From assembly GCF_024763615.1 (NCBI RefSeq), contig NC_077222.1:105123417-105187416 (forward strand): a DNA stretch of 64,000 nucleotides, read 5' to 3'. The position numbers and the translations under genes are program-made. How positions within the stretch are numbered: the first letter of the stretch is position 1; the number at the start of each line of letters is the position of its first letter. The DNA comes from Phlebotomus papatasi. Lineage: Eukaryota; Arthropoda; Insecta; Diptera; Psychodidae. Shown in pieces: positions 1-13,004 of this stretch. Below the pieces are notes generated by a model that saw only the letters and a list, made by a program, of their open reading frames with translations, did no database searches and had not been told where the DNA came from.

Positions 1-668
1 GTTAGTAAGGTTTATTGCTAATTTAACCAATTAAGAGTTGGAAGTGTAAAATCATTTTAAAAATTCTTGATTTTCCAAATAAGTTTAAAATATGGCTTTT
101 AATAAATTCGGTTTTTAACCTTTTAAAACCGGTATTTTTACAAATCAAAACTTACATAGAAAAATTTCCCTTTTTAGGCAATTCTAGATAGAGACGTTTT
201 GAAAAAATAGCTCACGTAAGAACATTTTGTCAGATATGAGATCCCAATATTAGGCCAAAACAAAAATTCAAGACCGGAAAGAAACGTAAGATTTAAGAGC
301 GTGCAATCGATCAATCGGTCAATTTTCTATCATTCGGATTACAGACTGAGGGTTAAGATAAGACGACCACTCATGGATAATACCATAACACAAATAGGAA
401 AGAAAGAAAACTGTTTAGAAATTTGTCTTGTATAAGGAGTGTTACTTAAGAACGAATTTGATATCTCTTACCGTTTGACCGATAGCTTAACGACAGGTTC
501 TTAGTATGACGTCATTTAATTCCTTGAACTTTGGGGAAGTGAAGCTACATTAAATTTCGGCTATAATGAAAGCATTTTTTGCCGAACTGGACGGAAACAC
601 TACGTACCCTAGAATGACCCTGGTAGCTGTTTCGACCTTTAACTGCCTACTGATCTGTCTCTTACTGT
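1..668. other. no gene seen; AT-rich unique sequence
   Basis: No exon, RNA gene or clear repeat could be identified. A stretch near 540-660 is less AT-rich and might be decayed retroelement sequence, but no motif was recognisable. Confidence 0.4.
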
Positions 669-1066
669 GTTATCACACTTGCACATTAAAATTTTAATAT
701 GATTCACATTAATTGTCGCTGGTGAGAGTCCAAATGTGTAATTTGTGTGCTTGAATAATTTTATATTCAAAATTTGATCTATTTGTTGATAAAAAGGTAG
801 ACTTGGCCCGCAAAATTTGATATAAATTGATTTATAGCATTAATGCGAAAAAATAATGCGATTTTCTCTTTAATTTTTTAATGTGAAAAATATTTATGCT
901 TTAGGTAAATTTAAACTTAGTTTTGCAGGCCAAGTCCACTTTTTTATCAATAAATAGAAAAACCCCAAATATTAAGTGACTCAAAGACACAAATAACATA
1001 TTTGGACGCTCACAAGCGACAATTAATGTGAATCACATTAAAATTTTAATGTGAAAGTGTGATAAC
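669..1066. mobile_element. foldback MITE with arms of about 170 bp
   Basis: The left end GTTATCACACTTGCACATTA matches the reverse complement of the right end GTTATCACACTTTCACATTA. The match continues through a shared AATTGTCGCT block and a GGACTTGGCC(T/C)GCAAAA block almost to the centre. Nearly the whole 398 bp can fold into one hairpin. No coding capacity. Confidence 0.85.
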
Positions 1067-3910
1067 GCCGTTACTCCCTTACGGATTTCAATGTATTTTC
1101 TTTTTGCGCTCTTTTTGTCTTTCTTTCAGAATTTTTTTTTGTTGTTTAGTAAATTGCTTTAGTGTTAAAGAAACACCTTTTGACTCTTTAAGAACTCGTG
1201 TCAGGAGTCAGGACCTATTGACACCCTACTCTGTACCTTGTGAGCTATGCAATTTGCAATTATAGGAAACGATATTTTACAGAAAAACAGATGTTCCCTG
1301 TCGACGAGGTATTCCTTCGACCATATACGGTCTGTGGACCAGTAGTTTTTGTCACTTACTTGGGGAGACCGGTTGTCAAAATAACACTGAATTGAATTGA
1401 ATTGTGGATCTAACCTGAACTATGGCTAGGTCCAAATTCCTTTAGAAATTTGAGAAAAAAAACAGCGTTTTCAATGTATAGTTCCAATCAATTCAGTCCC
1501 ACCTTGCCCTAAAGAGCGTTTTGCGTTAATGTTTCTTTCATGAGTCTGCGCTATCTTGGATTCTTCAGAAAATTAAAGTTAAACAGTTAGAGAGGGCTTG
1601 CTTCTTAACCGATTTAGGCAAGATTAGATTTATTTGAAAGGTCTTGGAATATCCTACACGACTGTATCATTTTCAATCAATAATAAATCGGTTTTGAACC
1701 GGAAATTTGTATTTTATTGAAATTTCTTTTATAACTATTGGTTTTATTTACATTTGTGATGCTTTTCATATTATTTATAAAACTTAATTTAATTTGGTTT
1801 ACACCTTGAATAATGGAGAATTTGCAAGTATGAACACTCTGTGAATTTACCTCCGTCATCGCTCGTCTTCTTATGTTTTCGAATATGTAGATCTCTGACA
1901 AAATTTGACTTTTTTCAGAGGTGGAGGATAAATCATCATAATTTGTGTGTACTTTATATTGCTCTCTCTTGCAATTGGAGCAATGGCAAGTAAAAAAGTA
2001 AAAGAAATCATCTAAAACGTTTAATAGTTTTCAATTAGAAGGTTCTTGAGTACATCACATTAATAACAAAGTCACGAATTCTTTTTTTTTCGTGGGTGCC
2101 CCCTTGGTGAATTTTTCTTCAATTTCACCCTCTCATTTTTAGCGTTGAGTTTTCCATCTGAACCTTACTAAAATATATGGTATGGACATTTTCCACCTCC
2201 TCTCTTGATGGATACTTAATCCGAGAAAGAATTGCAAATAATTTACGTGGCAATTAAAAACGTTCCAAATAACATTTTTATAGAGTGACATCTTAAATCG
2301 AAAGACATCATTCACTTGGGTGGAAAAGAAGCCAAGCGGACGAGTGTTCTAAGGGTGGTAGGATGGGGAGCTAGGGGGTGAAATGGATTGGTCTGATGTC
2401 ACGAAGAGATGAAAAAAATGAGAATGAGGAAAAAAATATAAGACAGAAGGGGTGGACATGGAATTTAATTCTTTTTTTTTTCCTTCAAAGTCTCTCTATA
2501 ATTTCTCCTTTTCATCCGCGGCATCATTGTTATGCAGGAGTGTTAGCTTGAGGCTCAAGTGGGTGGACTATAGAACCCCAATCCCATTCTTCTTTGTTGT
2601 TAGGGGCTAGGGGGGCGTTGTTTGTGGCAGAAGAATGAGGAAATGAATGTCGCGAAAAGACTAGGAGGTCGGAAGTATGAGGTAGAATTTATACGCACAA
2701 TTGACTAGAAATAATTAATGATGACTAATTTTCACACCTTTATGTCGAAACATTACCGGAAAATGTATAACATAATGTCACCATCATTTATTACTGCCAT
2801 CTCATCATATTTCAAGGTGTAATTATTATGCAGCAATGATTAAAATCCTCAATCATTTGTTAATTTAACAATTTATCTACATAGATAATATCCTATAGAA
2901 TATGCGAGAGGATGTTGTAGAAATTTTCAAACAATGTTACATCAACGATGATGGGAATGGATGTGAAGATTTGTTAGAAATTTTCACTGAATCCCTAATT
3001 AATTTTCCATGCCATTGTGGTTTTGGAAATTATTTAAAGAATATTTTAATTAATTTGAAAAGGACTTGATACCATTTCGATGGGGTATGAATAATATTTC
3101 TAGCAGTTCTTAACGAAAAACAGCTCTACAGTGTTCTGTGAGGAGGTGGGATTGCATTTAAAGAGATTTTTCATTAAGCGTATACTTCATGTGAGCAACA
3201 CATATGTTCTGTGAAGTAATACCCTTTGCTAAGTTTTATTATACTTCACAAGATACCGGATCAATTATTATTAAGATAGGTTTGTATACCGTTGTATTCA
3301 GTATGCCTACTGCAAAAGCACTAACTTTAATCATCTTCCTTGCAATTAATTAAGCTGTATTATCTACCCTTGGGTGAAATCAATTGAAAATTTTCCACGA
3401 GATGACAATTAATGAGGCTGAAAAGGAGAGAGCCATGAAGGGAAAAAAATAGGTGGATATCTTTTAAAGAAATTACCATAATATGAACATGGCATGAGAT
3501 GAAGTTGATTTTTATGTTGGGAGTACCAGGGTGAAGTAATAGATAGCTCTCGGTGACACCCTTCAAAAGAGTCTACAGCCAAGTCATACTGATTAATTAT
3601 CGAGCGACTAGAAAACACCGTGTTTCCCTCATCAGGCTTCCTATACCCGCAACTGCTGGAACATTGGTGGGTCGATGGGAGGTCAAATGACATATTCTCT
3701 CGGTATATATATATATAACTTTTTTTTTCTCACCCAAGTAACAACCTCCATCGTCACTTTACTCAATGTATTTTGTACTTCATTTATGCTTCTATCCCTC
3801 TCATAAAGTTAAAACTTGGTGCTGGGAATGGGACTTTGGGAGAAAATGTATGAACGGTGCCCTTCGTGTTGATGAACATGTTAATTTGAAGCGCCTGGGT
3901 GTTGTATATG
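1067..3910. other. no gene seen; intergenic or intronic sequence
   Basis: Short ORFs here have no recognisable domains or splice logic. There is a piece near 1630-1700 with the dispersed motif GAAAGGTCTTGGAAT next to AATCGGTTTTGAACCGG, also seen near 6845 and 8250. Poly-T and TA runs (for example 3706-3720) are present. Nothing else is supported. Confidence 0.45.
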
Positions 3911-5379
3911 TAGGGGGAGGCTTTGATGTTTCGCACATACGCTACCATCGGACACTTCGAATTTCTCCGGTATTACTTTATAACTTTCACTGATGGCTAT
4001 ATATTTTAGTAGCTAGTCTTAAATCACACCTTTCCTGAAAAAATTGGGAGTCTAATCCTTTTCTCCTAGTTTTAGGAAACAAAAATTAAAAACAGGTCCA
4101 AAACTGTAATTTTGCTGTGCAATATTTCATACGATTGTGCAGAATTAATATCACTTTTCTGAAAAACCACTATCACAGAGGGTAGAAGGGTTATTAGGAA
4201 TCAGATTTAAGTAAAAATCTTTTAGGCTGAACAGGCACTTTTTGTGGGTGGAACAAAATTCACAAACTTGACTCAGATTCATCGATCGCACATAGAAGAC
4301 ATGGCTTCTCTCACATTTTCCAAGAAACTTCATTTTAGATGCGATCCCTCATATTCACATCTATTGTAATCTACCGATTTGATCCACCACTAAAAAGGAA
4401 AACTTAAAAATCGTAAAGTTGATAAACAAGAAGTAATTTGACTCAAATAGGTTGCAGTTGAGTAATTATTAAGCAATTTTGGATTTCTTTGATATAAAAA
4501 TATTTTTCAAGCTTGCACAAACTGAATGTGCAATGAAAGAATCACATCTGCAATAAGCTCATACAGTTTACAACTGCTTTTTGACAATCTTTGACATAAC
4601 CTCACTATTGTGTTGTTTTGCATGACAAAGAAAAGAAATTGTCCGTAAGAAGATGTTTTGTGAAAATTTTAGCTTGTTCACCTGCTGAAGCTCAATATCT
4701 GTGCTAAATCCCGATTCCTGCAGCTGCAGGAACAGAGAAATCTTCAATGATGCGCATTCAAACGTTTTTGTGCATATCCGGCTCCGTGGAGGAATGGTGG
4801 AATCTTGTGTGGTCTTCTCGCTTGCTGAGTTTTAGTCAATTTTTAGCTTTAAAAACTTATTGATTCGTGTAAATTTGGTGATATTTGGACTTTTCAAGAA
4901 AGTATTCATCAGATTTAACCGTTTCCGGAGTGAAATTCTCGTAGAATCAAGCAAAAAAATGGTTTTTAATGTCAATAAAACATCTCTCAGAAAAGTTCCA
5001 AAAAAGTGATATTAAAATGTTTTATTCCTTATAAAAATGGTTTAATCAAGTAGATTAGAGTTCCCTTTAAACAATGATGTGCAACTTTTAGTGTCCGGTG
5101 CAAAATTTACGGTGAAAATGGGGTGTTCAATGATGGCGTGAATCGTGTGCGATAATAGAAACTTGATTCATCTATCGGACAAATCGCCATTAAATTTTCA
5201 TTTTCCTCTGGAGGAAAATCTAAGGATTTCCTGGGATTTTGTTTGGTGGGATTATGAACCTTATAAATAAGACATTTTTTTGGCATAGTTGGAGAATCCA
5301 TACGGTTTGCATGGTAGTCAGAAAAAATCACTGAACTTGAACATCATTTTTGTGTGCGAAAGTTCAAAGCCTCCCCCTA
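3911..5379. mobile_element. non-autonomous TIR DNA transposon, 1.47 kb
   Basis: The left end TAGGGGGAGGCTTTGATGTT and the reverse complement of the right end TAGGGGGAGGCTTTGAACTT match over about 27 bp, continuing TTCGCACA. The interior is homologous, in reverse orientation, to the element at 59692-60679: 4067-4112 matches 60484-60530, 4960-5110 matches about 59950-60120, and 5212-5231 matches 59842-59862. No transposase frame is present. The middle segment is about 480 bp longer than in the other copy. Confidence 0.85.
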
Positions 5380-5386
5380 CATACTA

Positions 5387-6099
5387 TAGCCTCCCGGAAA
5401 AAAATCAAGGAGCGTCCTCAGAGACATTGACTGCTATTACAACTGGGACATATAACTTTCTATGCTTTTTTTTACTCCTCCCACTCTCATTCTTCTGCTC
5501 ATTTACAAGTTGCACTTCCAACCCCTAACCCATGGACGTTTTTACCACCAACCCCTGTACCTGTACTTTGTGTGACAGTGTGATTGAAATAAAAGGCACC
5601 CCTGCTGAAAGTGTTACAAGTTACAGCAGAAGAGAGGATAAGTTTGTTACGAAAATTGATTTTACTGCTCAAACGTATTGCGAAAGCAATATGTATAATT
5701 TTCTGATTTTTAAGTGCGGTACATGTCGGTGACTTTGGGCTTTGGGGGTGCATTTGTCCCCTGCTGTTAAAAGACTCTTCCTTATTTCTAGAACTTAAGG
5801 ATGGTCTTCACCGATTTACCTGATCCGATTGGTGATGACCATATTTAAGTGCTAGAATTAAGAAAAGGTTTACGAATAGAGGGGAAAAATTCACACCGGT
5901 GCGGTGGGCAAATTCACCCGCATCCACGGTATGGTAGTTAATTAGATAAATTAGATTTTCGAATACACTTCCAGTCTTTCAATACCGTTCAAAAACTTAG
6001 ATCTTAGATCTAGCTCTCTCAATAACCTAAAACAGACTGTTGTCTCAAGCCTCATCTAGCGCACCTAACATTTTCTCTTCTATCCTGATAGTGCCATCT
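5387..6099. other. no gene seen
   Basis: Two overlapping ORFs near 5500-5750 on opposite strands have no recognised motif. From about 5800 the sequence becomes less AT-rich, which may be further decayed LINE sequence belonging to the remnant downstream. Confidence 0.35.
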
Positions 6100-7330
6100 A
6101 TCTAGTCACCGTATTCACCGAGTCAAAGTAACGACCGTTTCGCGTAACGTTTACACTAGTACCGCTTGAACGCTATGACCGTTTTGACTACCTAAAAATT
6201 TCCACGTTTAACACCATAGGGAACCATTTTCATTTGACCATTTGATCCGTCTGTTCGTCCATTCACTACCAGGCCTAGTGGGTTAAACGACTAAGACTTG
6301 CTGTATTCCTATACAATGAGTATCTCCGAGGACAATCCTGGGGTGTATGGGGTGTATTAAATACAACATCCCTCTTGGAATGTACCTCCGTGACACCTTC
6401 TTGACTGCTTCCACAAAACGATCAAGACTCAGATGTTGGTTCGATGTCCCTTAACTAAGATCCACGTATGATATGAACCTGTTCCAGTTGGCTTCAGAGA
6501 AGTTGAACCTTCGCTGGAAAGGTACGCCTCTAGGCTTTTGTCACAGCCGACCAGGGGCATGACATTTCCTATGTTTCCCATATGTTTCTAGTTGGTGAAA
6601 GGGTAACCAAACACTTTTGCTGCAGTAGGGGGCAAACTTAACATCAACGAAAATGAAAACGATAGTTAACATACCCTACATTTTCTGTCTATCCTCAAAA
6701 CCAGTTTTTTTTTTGGATTGCTCGAAAACGCGTCGTTTATAAACTACCCAGGCGTATATTTCGTCCTTAAATGGAAATACAGTTGAACGGTTTTCAAGGT
6801 CTAGCGAACGTATTTCTCAACCGAATGTATCACGTTTCGGGTTGTTGGAAAGGTCTTGGATTTCTTAATAAGCCTGAACGGTTTCCAATCGCTGATGCTC
6901 TGACAAAGAAGGCTGCGAACAAAAACCATCTCGTGAAGAAATTCATAGGCCCACTACCTGTTGCGGGCATTTCAGGTGCGACTCTTAAGGAGGAGCTTTC
7001 TAACTAATTGTGTGACATGCAGCAGGATTATTGCATGAACTGTCAAGGTTGCAGGCAGGCGAAGTCGTTGATTGGGAGTCCCTCACGACATGAAGCAACT
7101 TTCTGCTCTATTTGAGCAGAAAAGATTTGCAAATTGTCGTGGGTGTTTTCTCCGGTCTCCTTCTAAGCTTTCGCCTGTTCAGGATGGGGTTAGTTCCATC
7201 AGCATATTGTAGAAGCTGAGGGGCTGCCCTAGAGCAAGTTGAGTACTTCTTATGGGAATGCCCTTCATTGGATGTCTGTAGAGACATTTTTTACACTCAA
7301 AATGATTCTAAATTATACTCATAAATCTAA
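6100..7330 (+). pseudogene. decayed I-group (LOA/R1/I-like) LINE: RNase H and C-terminal remnant
   Basis: An ORF at 6771-7007 ends with ADALTKKAANKNHLVKKF, then IGPLPVAGISGATLKEELSN. This matches the end of the RNase H domain ('AD.LAK.GA...IGP.P..GIS') of LINEs in the I/LOA/R1 groups. After a stop and frameshifts, 7150-7300 reads as the typical C-terminal tail: FRLFRMGLVPSAYCRS, then EQVEYFLWECPSLDVCRDIF, which is the family's 'H.....CR.CG..EET..H.L.ECP' pattern with its cysteines partly lost. A GGGCTCAACAAGTCTAAGTG motif at 7351-7370 resembles the 3' tails of such elements. Several stops show that it is dead. Sequence from 6825 to about 6890 resembles a dispersed repeat also at 8240-8290. 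Confidence 0.7.
6545..6595. repeat. partial end of the hAT-like MITE family
   Basis: CAGGGGCATGACATTTCCTA followed by TGTTTCCCATATGTTTCTAG matches one terminus of the elements at 29251-29518 and 63539-63806. Only about 45 bp are present, inside the LINE remnant. Confidence 0.6.
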
Positions 7331-7399
7331 ATCTGATACACGGGATATACAAAGGGCTCAACAAGTCTAAGTGCCACTACCCCGATTCACCATAATCTA

Positions 7400-7560
7400 A
7401 TATAGAACGTTTATAAATCAGTATTGAACCGGTTCATCATTACCGATAAATAATTTTTATTCGAAATTCAATTATATTGCTCCTGAGGTGTATTCTGAGC
7501 AATGTTTAGAGTGATTTATAAATCAAGTCGAATCGGTTGTAAACCAATAAGTAATTTTTG
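7400..7560. repeat. two-copy degenerate direct repeat
   Basis: Two segments about 100 bp apart share the layout ATTTATAAATCA...CCGGTT...ACC(G/A)ATAA(A/G)TAATTTTT. A related CCGATTCATATCGGTT piece lies at 8296-8312. Confidence 0.45.
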
Positions 7561-7579
7561 TCCAAAAATCAAATCTATT

Positions 7580-8166
7580 TAGGGTAAATGTGTTAATTTA
7601 AAACCATTTCCAGACGCTTTAACTTTGTCAGAGGATTCAACACGTTAAATTCAATTTTTTCTGAACACACTTACACAAATTTGCTCCTTGACCCTTCTAG
7701 AGTGCTACTGTTTAGTGAAATTTTTTAAAATATAATTAGAAAACTTTCTAAATACAAGAAAAATATACGAGTGCAAAGTGCTTCTATTGGAAACAAATTA
7801 ATCCAAATGGAGACAAGTGAAATTTTCTAATTGGAGACGAACAGTGTAAGTGAAACCACGACGAAAAGCTTCCAAAGCCTTGTTGAGTTGCTCTTGAGTG
7901 CAGGATTTGTTCTTATTCCTGGTCTTTTCTCCTTTCCCATCTTAAACAATAAGTAAAATCTCTCCAAAAAAATCATATCTATTTCCGGTGTTTCCTATTG
8001 AAGCATTTGCAGATACTTCAGAAAAACACTTTCTGCTCACAAAATAGGTAATTATTTCATTTGAAAACTTTACGTACCGTTTACAATAAAGATTAGCACT
8101 TAACTTAACTAAAATTATCCAGAAATATGACATAAATGTTAAAAAAAATGTATAAGCAACAGTCAT
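7580..8166. mobile_element. truncated TA-flanked MITE related to 31231-32102
   Basis: Begins TAGGGTAAATGTGTTAATTT. The body is the reverse complement of 31530-32102, including the CATTTCCAGACGC, CTTGACCCTT and AACATTTATGTCATATTTCT blocks. Homology stops near 8166, so the far terminus is missing. Confidence 0.75.
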
Positions 8167-8170
8167 CTCA

Positions 8171-10690
8171 TTGAGTTTTCATTGGAATCCTTATTGTGTT
8201 TTTCATTGGTTCTATTTCTCATTCGAATCTGATCATGTTTGGGTTATTGGAAAGGTCTTGAATTCTCTGCCAAACCTGAACCGGCATCAATTTATGAACC
8301 GATTCATATCGGTTGTATTTCACGAGTTTGAGCATTTCGCAAACGCAAACTTTGTCACTCCTTTATATTGAAATTTGGCAAGTAAAACATAGTTTTTTTT
8401 TGTCTCAAAATCAATCATTCACCTTGCTTACTCTTTCGAATTTGACCAATAAGATACAATGAGAAGTATAAAGTGAAATTTATTGAATATCCCATTCAAC
8501 TGGAGTTGAATAAAAATATAATAAATTTATTTAATACACTCGTGTTACACCTCATAAAGTACTAGAGATGATCCCCATTAAGTGCTTGGGTATGAAATTC
8601 AAAAATTTTTACAATCCGTCACAGTGTCATTTTTATTATTTCTGTCACTATTTTATTGTTATATTTTTAAGCTATGCAACGCAAAAAAAATCATTCCATA
8701 CCTCTTTGCAAATGGTAACAAAAAGTCCATTCATATAATTATCATCAATTTTTCTGAATACAATATAAAAAAAAAGCCGAATTGTAGAATGAAAATTCAT
8801 CCACTTTATCCCATCCTCCTCAATCATATCAAAAATTTGCCCGTGTTGCCATTATTATCATTTTTTTTCTCGGTGCGGAAAATAGAACTGTGACATAATG
8901 TAAATTGAATCATATAAATTACCAACATTATTTTAATGTTTCTGGCAGACTAAATTGATCGGTATTTTGGGTGGTGGAGACGCGCTCATGGCACCACCAT
9001 CGTTATTGTTTGAGTGTTTCAATGCTAAAATATACTATCGTGAACATCCCCCATCCTCTTTGGCACTCTCCGGGAAAAAAAAGTAGGGCGCCTCTTTGGT
9101 GCAACCACTCACAGAATATACATCACAAGGGTGTATGTGTGTGGAAAATTGGGGAAAAATACTCATTATAAATTCCCTTACTAAAATGATTTTGGTGGCA
9201 TCGCAGAGTAACACTTTGTGCTGGAATTTTTCTCATCCCTTAACCACCCCCGCGCGAAAAGTCTTCCCAGAAACGGGGAAAAAAAGTTGATAGAGATTCT
9301 GAAGGAAAGAAAAAGAGCGTCGGGAATTTTCTGGGCTGTGGAAAATCCACCTCCATAAGAATTCTGATTTATTGAAAATGGAAGCCTAACGATTGTGTTT
9401 TGCATTCGATGATTTATTGCGATTATGGCTAAAGATTAGCATATTTTTTACTCACTGCTCACTCATTCATAGAATATTGCCATTTAAATACACCACACTC
9501 ATAGAAAAAAATACTTTTCCAGGAGGGTAAAATATGGCAAGAGATTTTCACGAGATTACTCATTTGGAGCATGAAGACATTTTACGCGGGGTTCACAGCC
9601 TAAGATGGAAATTTATACTCAATATCGCTAAATTGATATCAACTAACTAATGATTGTCATTTTTTTAGATTTAATACACCCCCGAGACTTAAGGGTTGGG
9701 CTGCGTCTTTTTTTGCGGGGACTTTAAAATAATCAGCTCTAATTCAGAACTACGGTAATTCGGAATCTGTAATTCGGTAATTGGGATCTCGGCAAAATAA
9801 TGATAATATTACAAAAGAAAAAGAATACCTCAAGCTTAAGGAACATGTTCCAATCATTCGATTACAACTCCAGGGAACGGAAACTCCGTAAAACTATGAT
9901 AAAAGTCTTCTGGTAATGAAATAATTATCCATCAGACAAAAAAAAACTCCCTCAAATGGGTGTCCAAAGGGGGAGCTAGCACTTCCATAATTGACTGTCC
10001 ATCGACCAGTTGGCTATATTTAAGTTCCACACCTAATTAATTAATCCCAATCGAAATTGTATATGCCACCCCTATGGCTCTGAGGTCAGTGCGTGGTGTG
10101 ACAGTCATCTACTAATATTAAAATCATTAATTACATTTGAATATCAATACACACATTCCAAGTCAGGAGGAGTTATTCATTCTGTCATTATTCACAGTCA
10201 ACATATGAGGAGAGTCAAACCCATCAAATTGGGATCAGGGCGCGAAAGAAGCAAAAGAAAAAAAAATAGCTTTGGATCCACCCCCAACTTTAACCATACT
10301 TTTTTTCCACCCCAAAACACCTATCTCACTCTTGCGGGGTACTACTTTGTGGGAGAGGTATGAAAAATTTTCGATTTTCATTACACTTCCATTAATAATA
10401 TGGATATGTGTGTTTGATAAAAATTAGTAAGTCACGCAATATTTTTTTTTTCACGATGAAATCTAACCTATAAGGAGAAATTTATTCATATGCCCAAGGG
10501 AGAGGGTGTTTGGTTAAAAAGGGTTGAAGAATGCTGACCAATAAATTATTCTTTTTGAGATAACATATTTCGCAGGTTCATAAATTTTATTGGTCGATTA
10601 ATTGGTGACCAAAAGCTACAAGGGAATTAAAAAAATAATTACGTAGTGTTATTTTAAAAGATTTTAGGATAACTGTACCAAAATTCGTCA
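8171..10690. other. no gene seen; largely unique AT-rich sequence
   Basis: The start (8171-8340) carries a dispersed repeat piece (GGAAAGGTCTTGAATTCTCT). The rest shows no splice-supported ORF, RNA gene or clear repeat. Near 9740-9780 is a short run of AATTCGG words. It is compatible with an intron or intergenic spacer. Confidence 0.45.
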
Positions 10691-10692
10691 TA

Positions 10693-10906
10693 GAGTGGAG
10701 TTTAGACTCATGGATGTTATACACACTTATGGACAACACAAAAATCTTAAGTTTTTACGTTAAACATATTTCCAAAAATCAAAAAAATGTTAATTTTATC
10801 ATAAACTAATAATTTTATAACTTTTCAAAATGTGTTTTACGTAAGAACGTAAGATTTTTGCACGCTGTCCATAAGTGTATAACATCCATAAGTGTAGACT
10901 CCACCC
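10693..10906. mobile_element. foldback MITE, about 80 bp arms
   Basis: The left arm GAGTGGAGTTTAGACTCATG and the reverse complement of the right arm GGGTGGAGTCTACACTTATG align through GATGTTATACAC, CTTATGGACA and AAAAATCTTA. The total is 214 bp and non-coding. The next MITE starts directly after its right end. Confidence 0.8.
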
Positions 10907-10908
10907 TT

Positions 10909-11161
10909 CACTGAGAGAAATCTGAAAAAGTTAAAATAACATTCCAAAAATGTTTATTTTACCCTGCAGTATTGATCCAAAATCGGTGTAAATATTACCC
11001 TTTTTAGGTGTATTAGGGGTTAAAGGTACCCTTTTACATGTTAATTTTACCCTTAAAAAGGTGTAAAATCAACATTAAAAAATGTTGATATATTTTACAC
11101 CTAAAAAGTGTTAAAGTTATGAGGAAAAAATGTTAATCGCACCCTCTTTTTTTTCTCAGTG
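10909..11161. mobile_element. CACTGAG-ended MITE, copy 1
   Basis: Starts CACTGAGAGAAATCTGAAAA and ends TTCTCAGTG. The interior has paired GTTAATTTTACCCTTAAAAA and GTGTAAAATCAACATT segments. It aligns over its full length, in reverse, with copies at 42325-42578 and 57144-57397. Non-coding, 253 bp. Confidence 0.85.
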
Positions 11162-11239
11162 TAGTAGCATGCAGGTGCCAAAGCCCTGAATTTTAAAACT
11201 TTTATTTTTTATTATTTTAATAGACATAGAAATTTTTGT

Positions 11240-11383
11240 TAGGGTAAAATGAGGTAATTTGGAAACATTTACAATTTGGGACACTTGAAATTTTCTCACT
11301 GTTTCAGATGAACAAAGAGAAAACAAAGACCGCAAAATAGAAGAAAAAGACGATTAAGAAGAAAAGAAACAGATTTTACCCTA
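11240..11383. mobile_element. short TA-flanked MITE
   Basis: The left end TAGGGTAAAATGAGG and the right end ATTTTACCCTA form a short inverted repeat of about 11 bp, including the flanking TA. The interior is A-rich and non-coding. Confidence 0.55.
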
Positions 11384-11854
11384 CTTCTTGTTCAGGAGGG
11401 TTATTTGCAATCTTTAAGAGTAGTTTATCATCTTTGTTTTTCTTGAATCAATTTCTAAAGTATTTAAAAATATATACATTTCTTTGAGTAATATTCCGGC
11501 CACTGAATGGAATTTCGACCACTTTGTTTGTTATCAAGTTTTGAGAAACACAGAAATTAATATTTAGTTTGATACAATTACGGGAGCCACAAAGTCCTGA
11601 GATTTTCCGTGTAATTGACCCTGAACTGTCCATCCCCAAACGGCAATTTTGAGGAAGATTACTGTTGGATGTATGTATTCTGGATCCAAAAATGGGTCCT
11701 GTGACGGTCGTCAGAGCGTCGAATGACCGAAAGTGGGGAATAATATGACAGTTATTACGAAAGTCACTTGGTGTTGTAATAACTCTGAGATTACTCGCCC
11801 ACGACTAAAATATGACACGCCAAAATGGGCTCTTCCAGTGACTTCCAGTGTCCC

Positions 11855-11862
11855 TATAAATA
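11855..11862 (+). promoter_or_regulatory. TATA-like box in the left arm
   Basis: TGTCCCTATAAATAATCTTC is conserved between the two arms, in facing orientation. It lies about 300 bp upstream of the ATG at 12164. Promoter activity is inferred only. Confidence 0.35.
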
Positions 11863-12163
11863 ATCTTCCCCTCGCTGGGTATGTCTGAGGGGAAATTTCA
11901 CTTGTCAAATGGCAAATAGAATTACTCAGTGCTGTGAATTCGCAAAGTAGTTGGCAATTTCGCGTGTTTTCTCAATAATATTATATTGTTTTGATTGATA
12001 AATATCCGGACAATTTTTATGGAAAATTAAATTTCGTTATTCAGATGTTTGCTCTTGTCTCAGGAGTATTGTGTGATAAAAATCTTGTGTCTAAAAGTCC
12101 TATTTAGTGAAAATTTTAAAAGATTTTTGTGTGTTGTTGCCATCCAGCTGGAACATTTTCGAC

Positions 12164-12214
12164 ATGTCGGGCGGCTCATTCAGCAATAGTCGAACGGCAA
12201 AAATATTCCCAAAT
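12164..12214 (+). CDS. candidate 17-codon first exon downstream of an inverted-repeat promoter
   Basis: ATG at 12164 opens a frame reading MSGGSFSNSRTAKIFPN that ends exactly at a strong donor, AAT|GTGAGTAG. A TATAAATA sits about 300 bases upstream, inside the left arm of the inverted repeat 11694-13151. I do not recognise the peptide and found no following exon. It could be the first exon of a host gene whose promoter was duplicated and inverted, the first exon of a transposase in an internally deleted element, or chance. Confidence 0.2.
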
Positions 12215-12996
12215 GTGAGTAGTGAAACAGGAAAAAAATAGAGAAATTTACATAGAACTTGGCAAAAAACAATAAAAAATGTGAAGAGTTAATGAGAAAA
12301 CGGTGTCTAAGGTGATAGTGTAGTACAAAATTGTGGAGTGCATTTGACTTTTTCATTGAGAGTACATACGTCGATTTCGCACATATGCGGTAGAGAAGGA
12401 TGGCAAGTGCACTGGTTTTGGCGCGTCATTTTTTCGTACGGAAAAGGACCGTCCCTTGGAGTCGCTTTTATTACTTCAAGTTAGAGTAATTTTTAAGCCC
12501 GTGAAATAACTAATGTATTACTAACTCAATTTTGAGTAATGCTCTGACTAAAATTCGACGCCAATACGACTAATTTTCAAGATTCCAATTAGGAGTAATT
12601 TTTTGACCATTTCTTGTAGAACAAAACCCAGTCATTTTTGAGTCGGAGTAATTGTTTGCCCATTGGGATCTTTTCGACAGAAAATTTTAATCACAGGACA
12701 CTACAGAAACTGGAGCAAACTCCTAAACCACAAAATTTTATTTTACAAAAAAAAAATGTTTGTGTGTTTATCATGCAAAAAATTGCCTAATTTTCACTTA
12801 ATCCCTGTCGGCACTGTACTCTTTCGAATCACAACACACATGTCTACCGGGCGAGCTTTTCCTCCCAATGCGCACTATAATATTTTTGAGAAAACACGCG
12901 AAAATATCAATTACTTTGCGAATTTACAGCACTAAATAGTTCTGTTTTCCATTTGACAATTTAAATTACCCCTGATATACCCAGTGAGGGGAAGAT

Positions 12997-13004
12997 TTTT
13001 TATA
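12997..13004 (-). promoter_or_regulatory. TATA-like box in the right arm
   Basis: On the minus strand TGTCCCTATAAAAAATCTTC mirrors the left arm. Minus-strand transcription from here would run into the spacer toward the plus-strand candidate promoter. Confidence 0.3.

Noticed and set aside
1289..1420. Possible retroelement coding scrap (GPVVFVTYLGRP-like)
   Set aside because: Too short and without a diagnostic motif.
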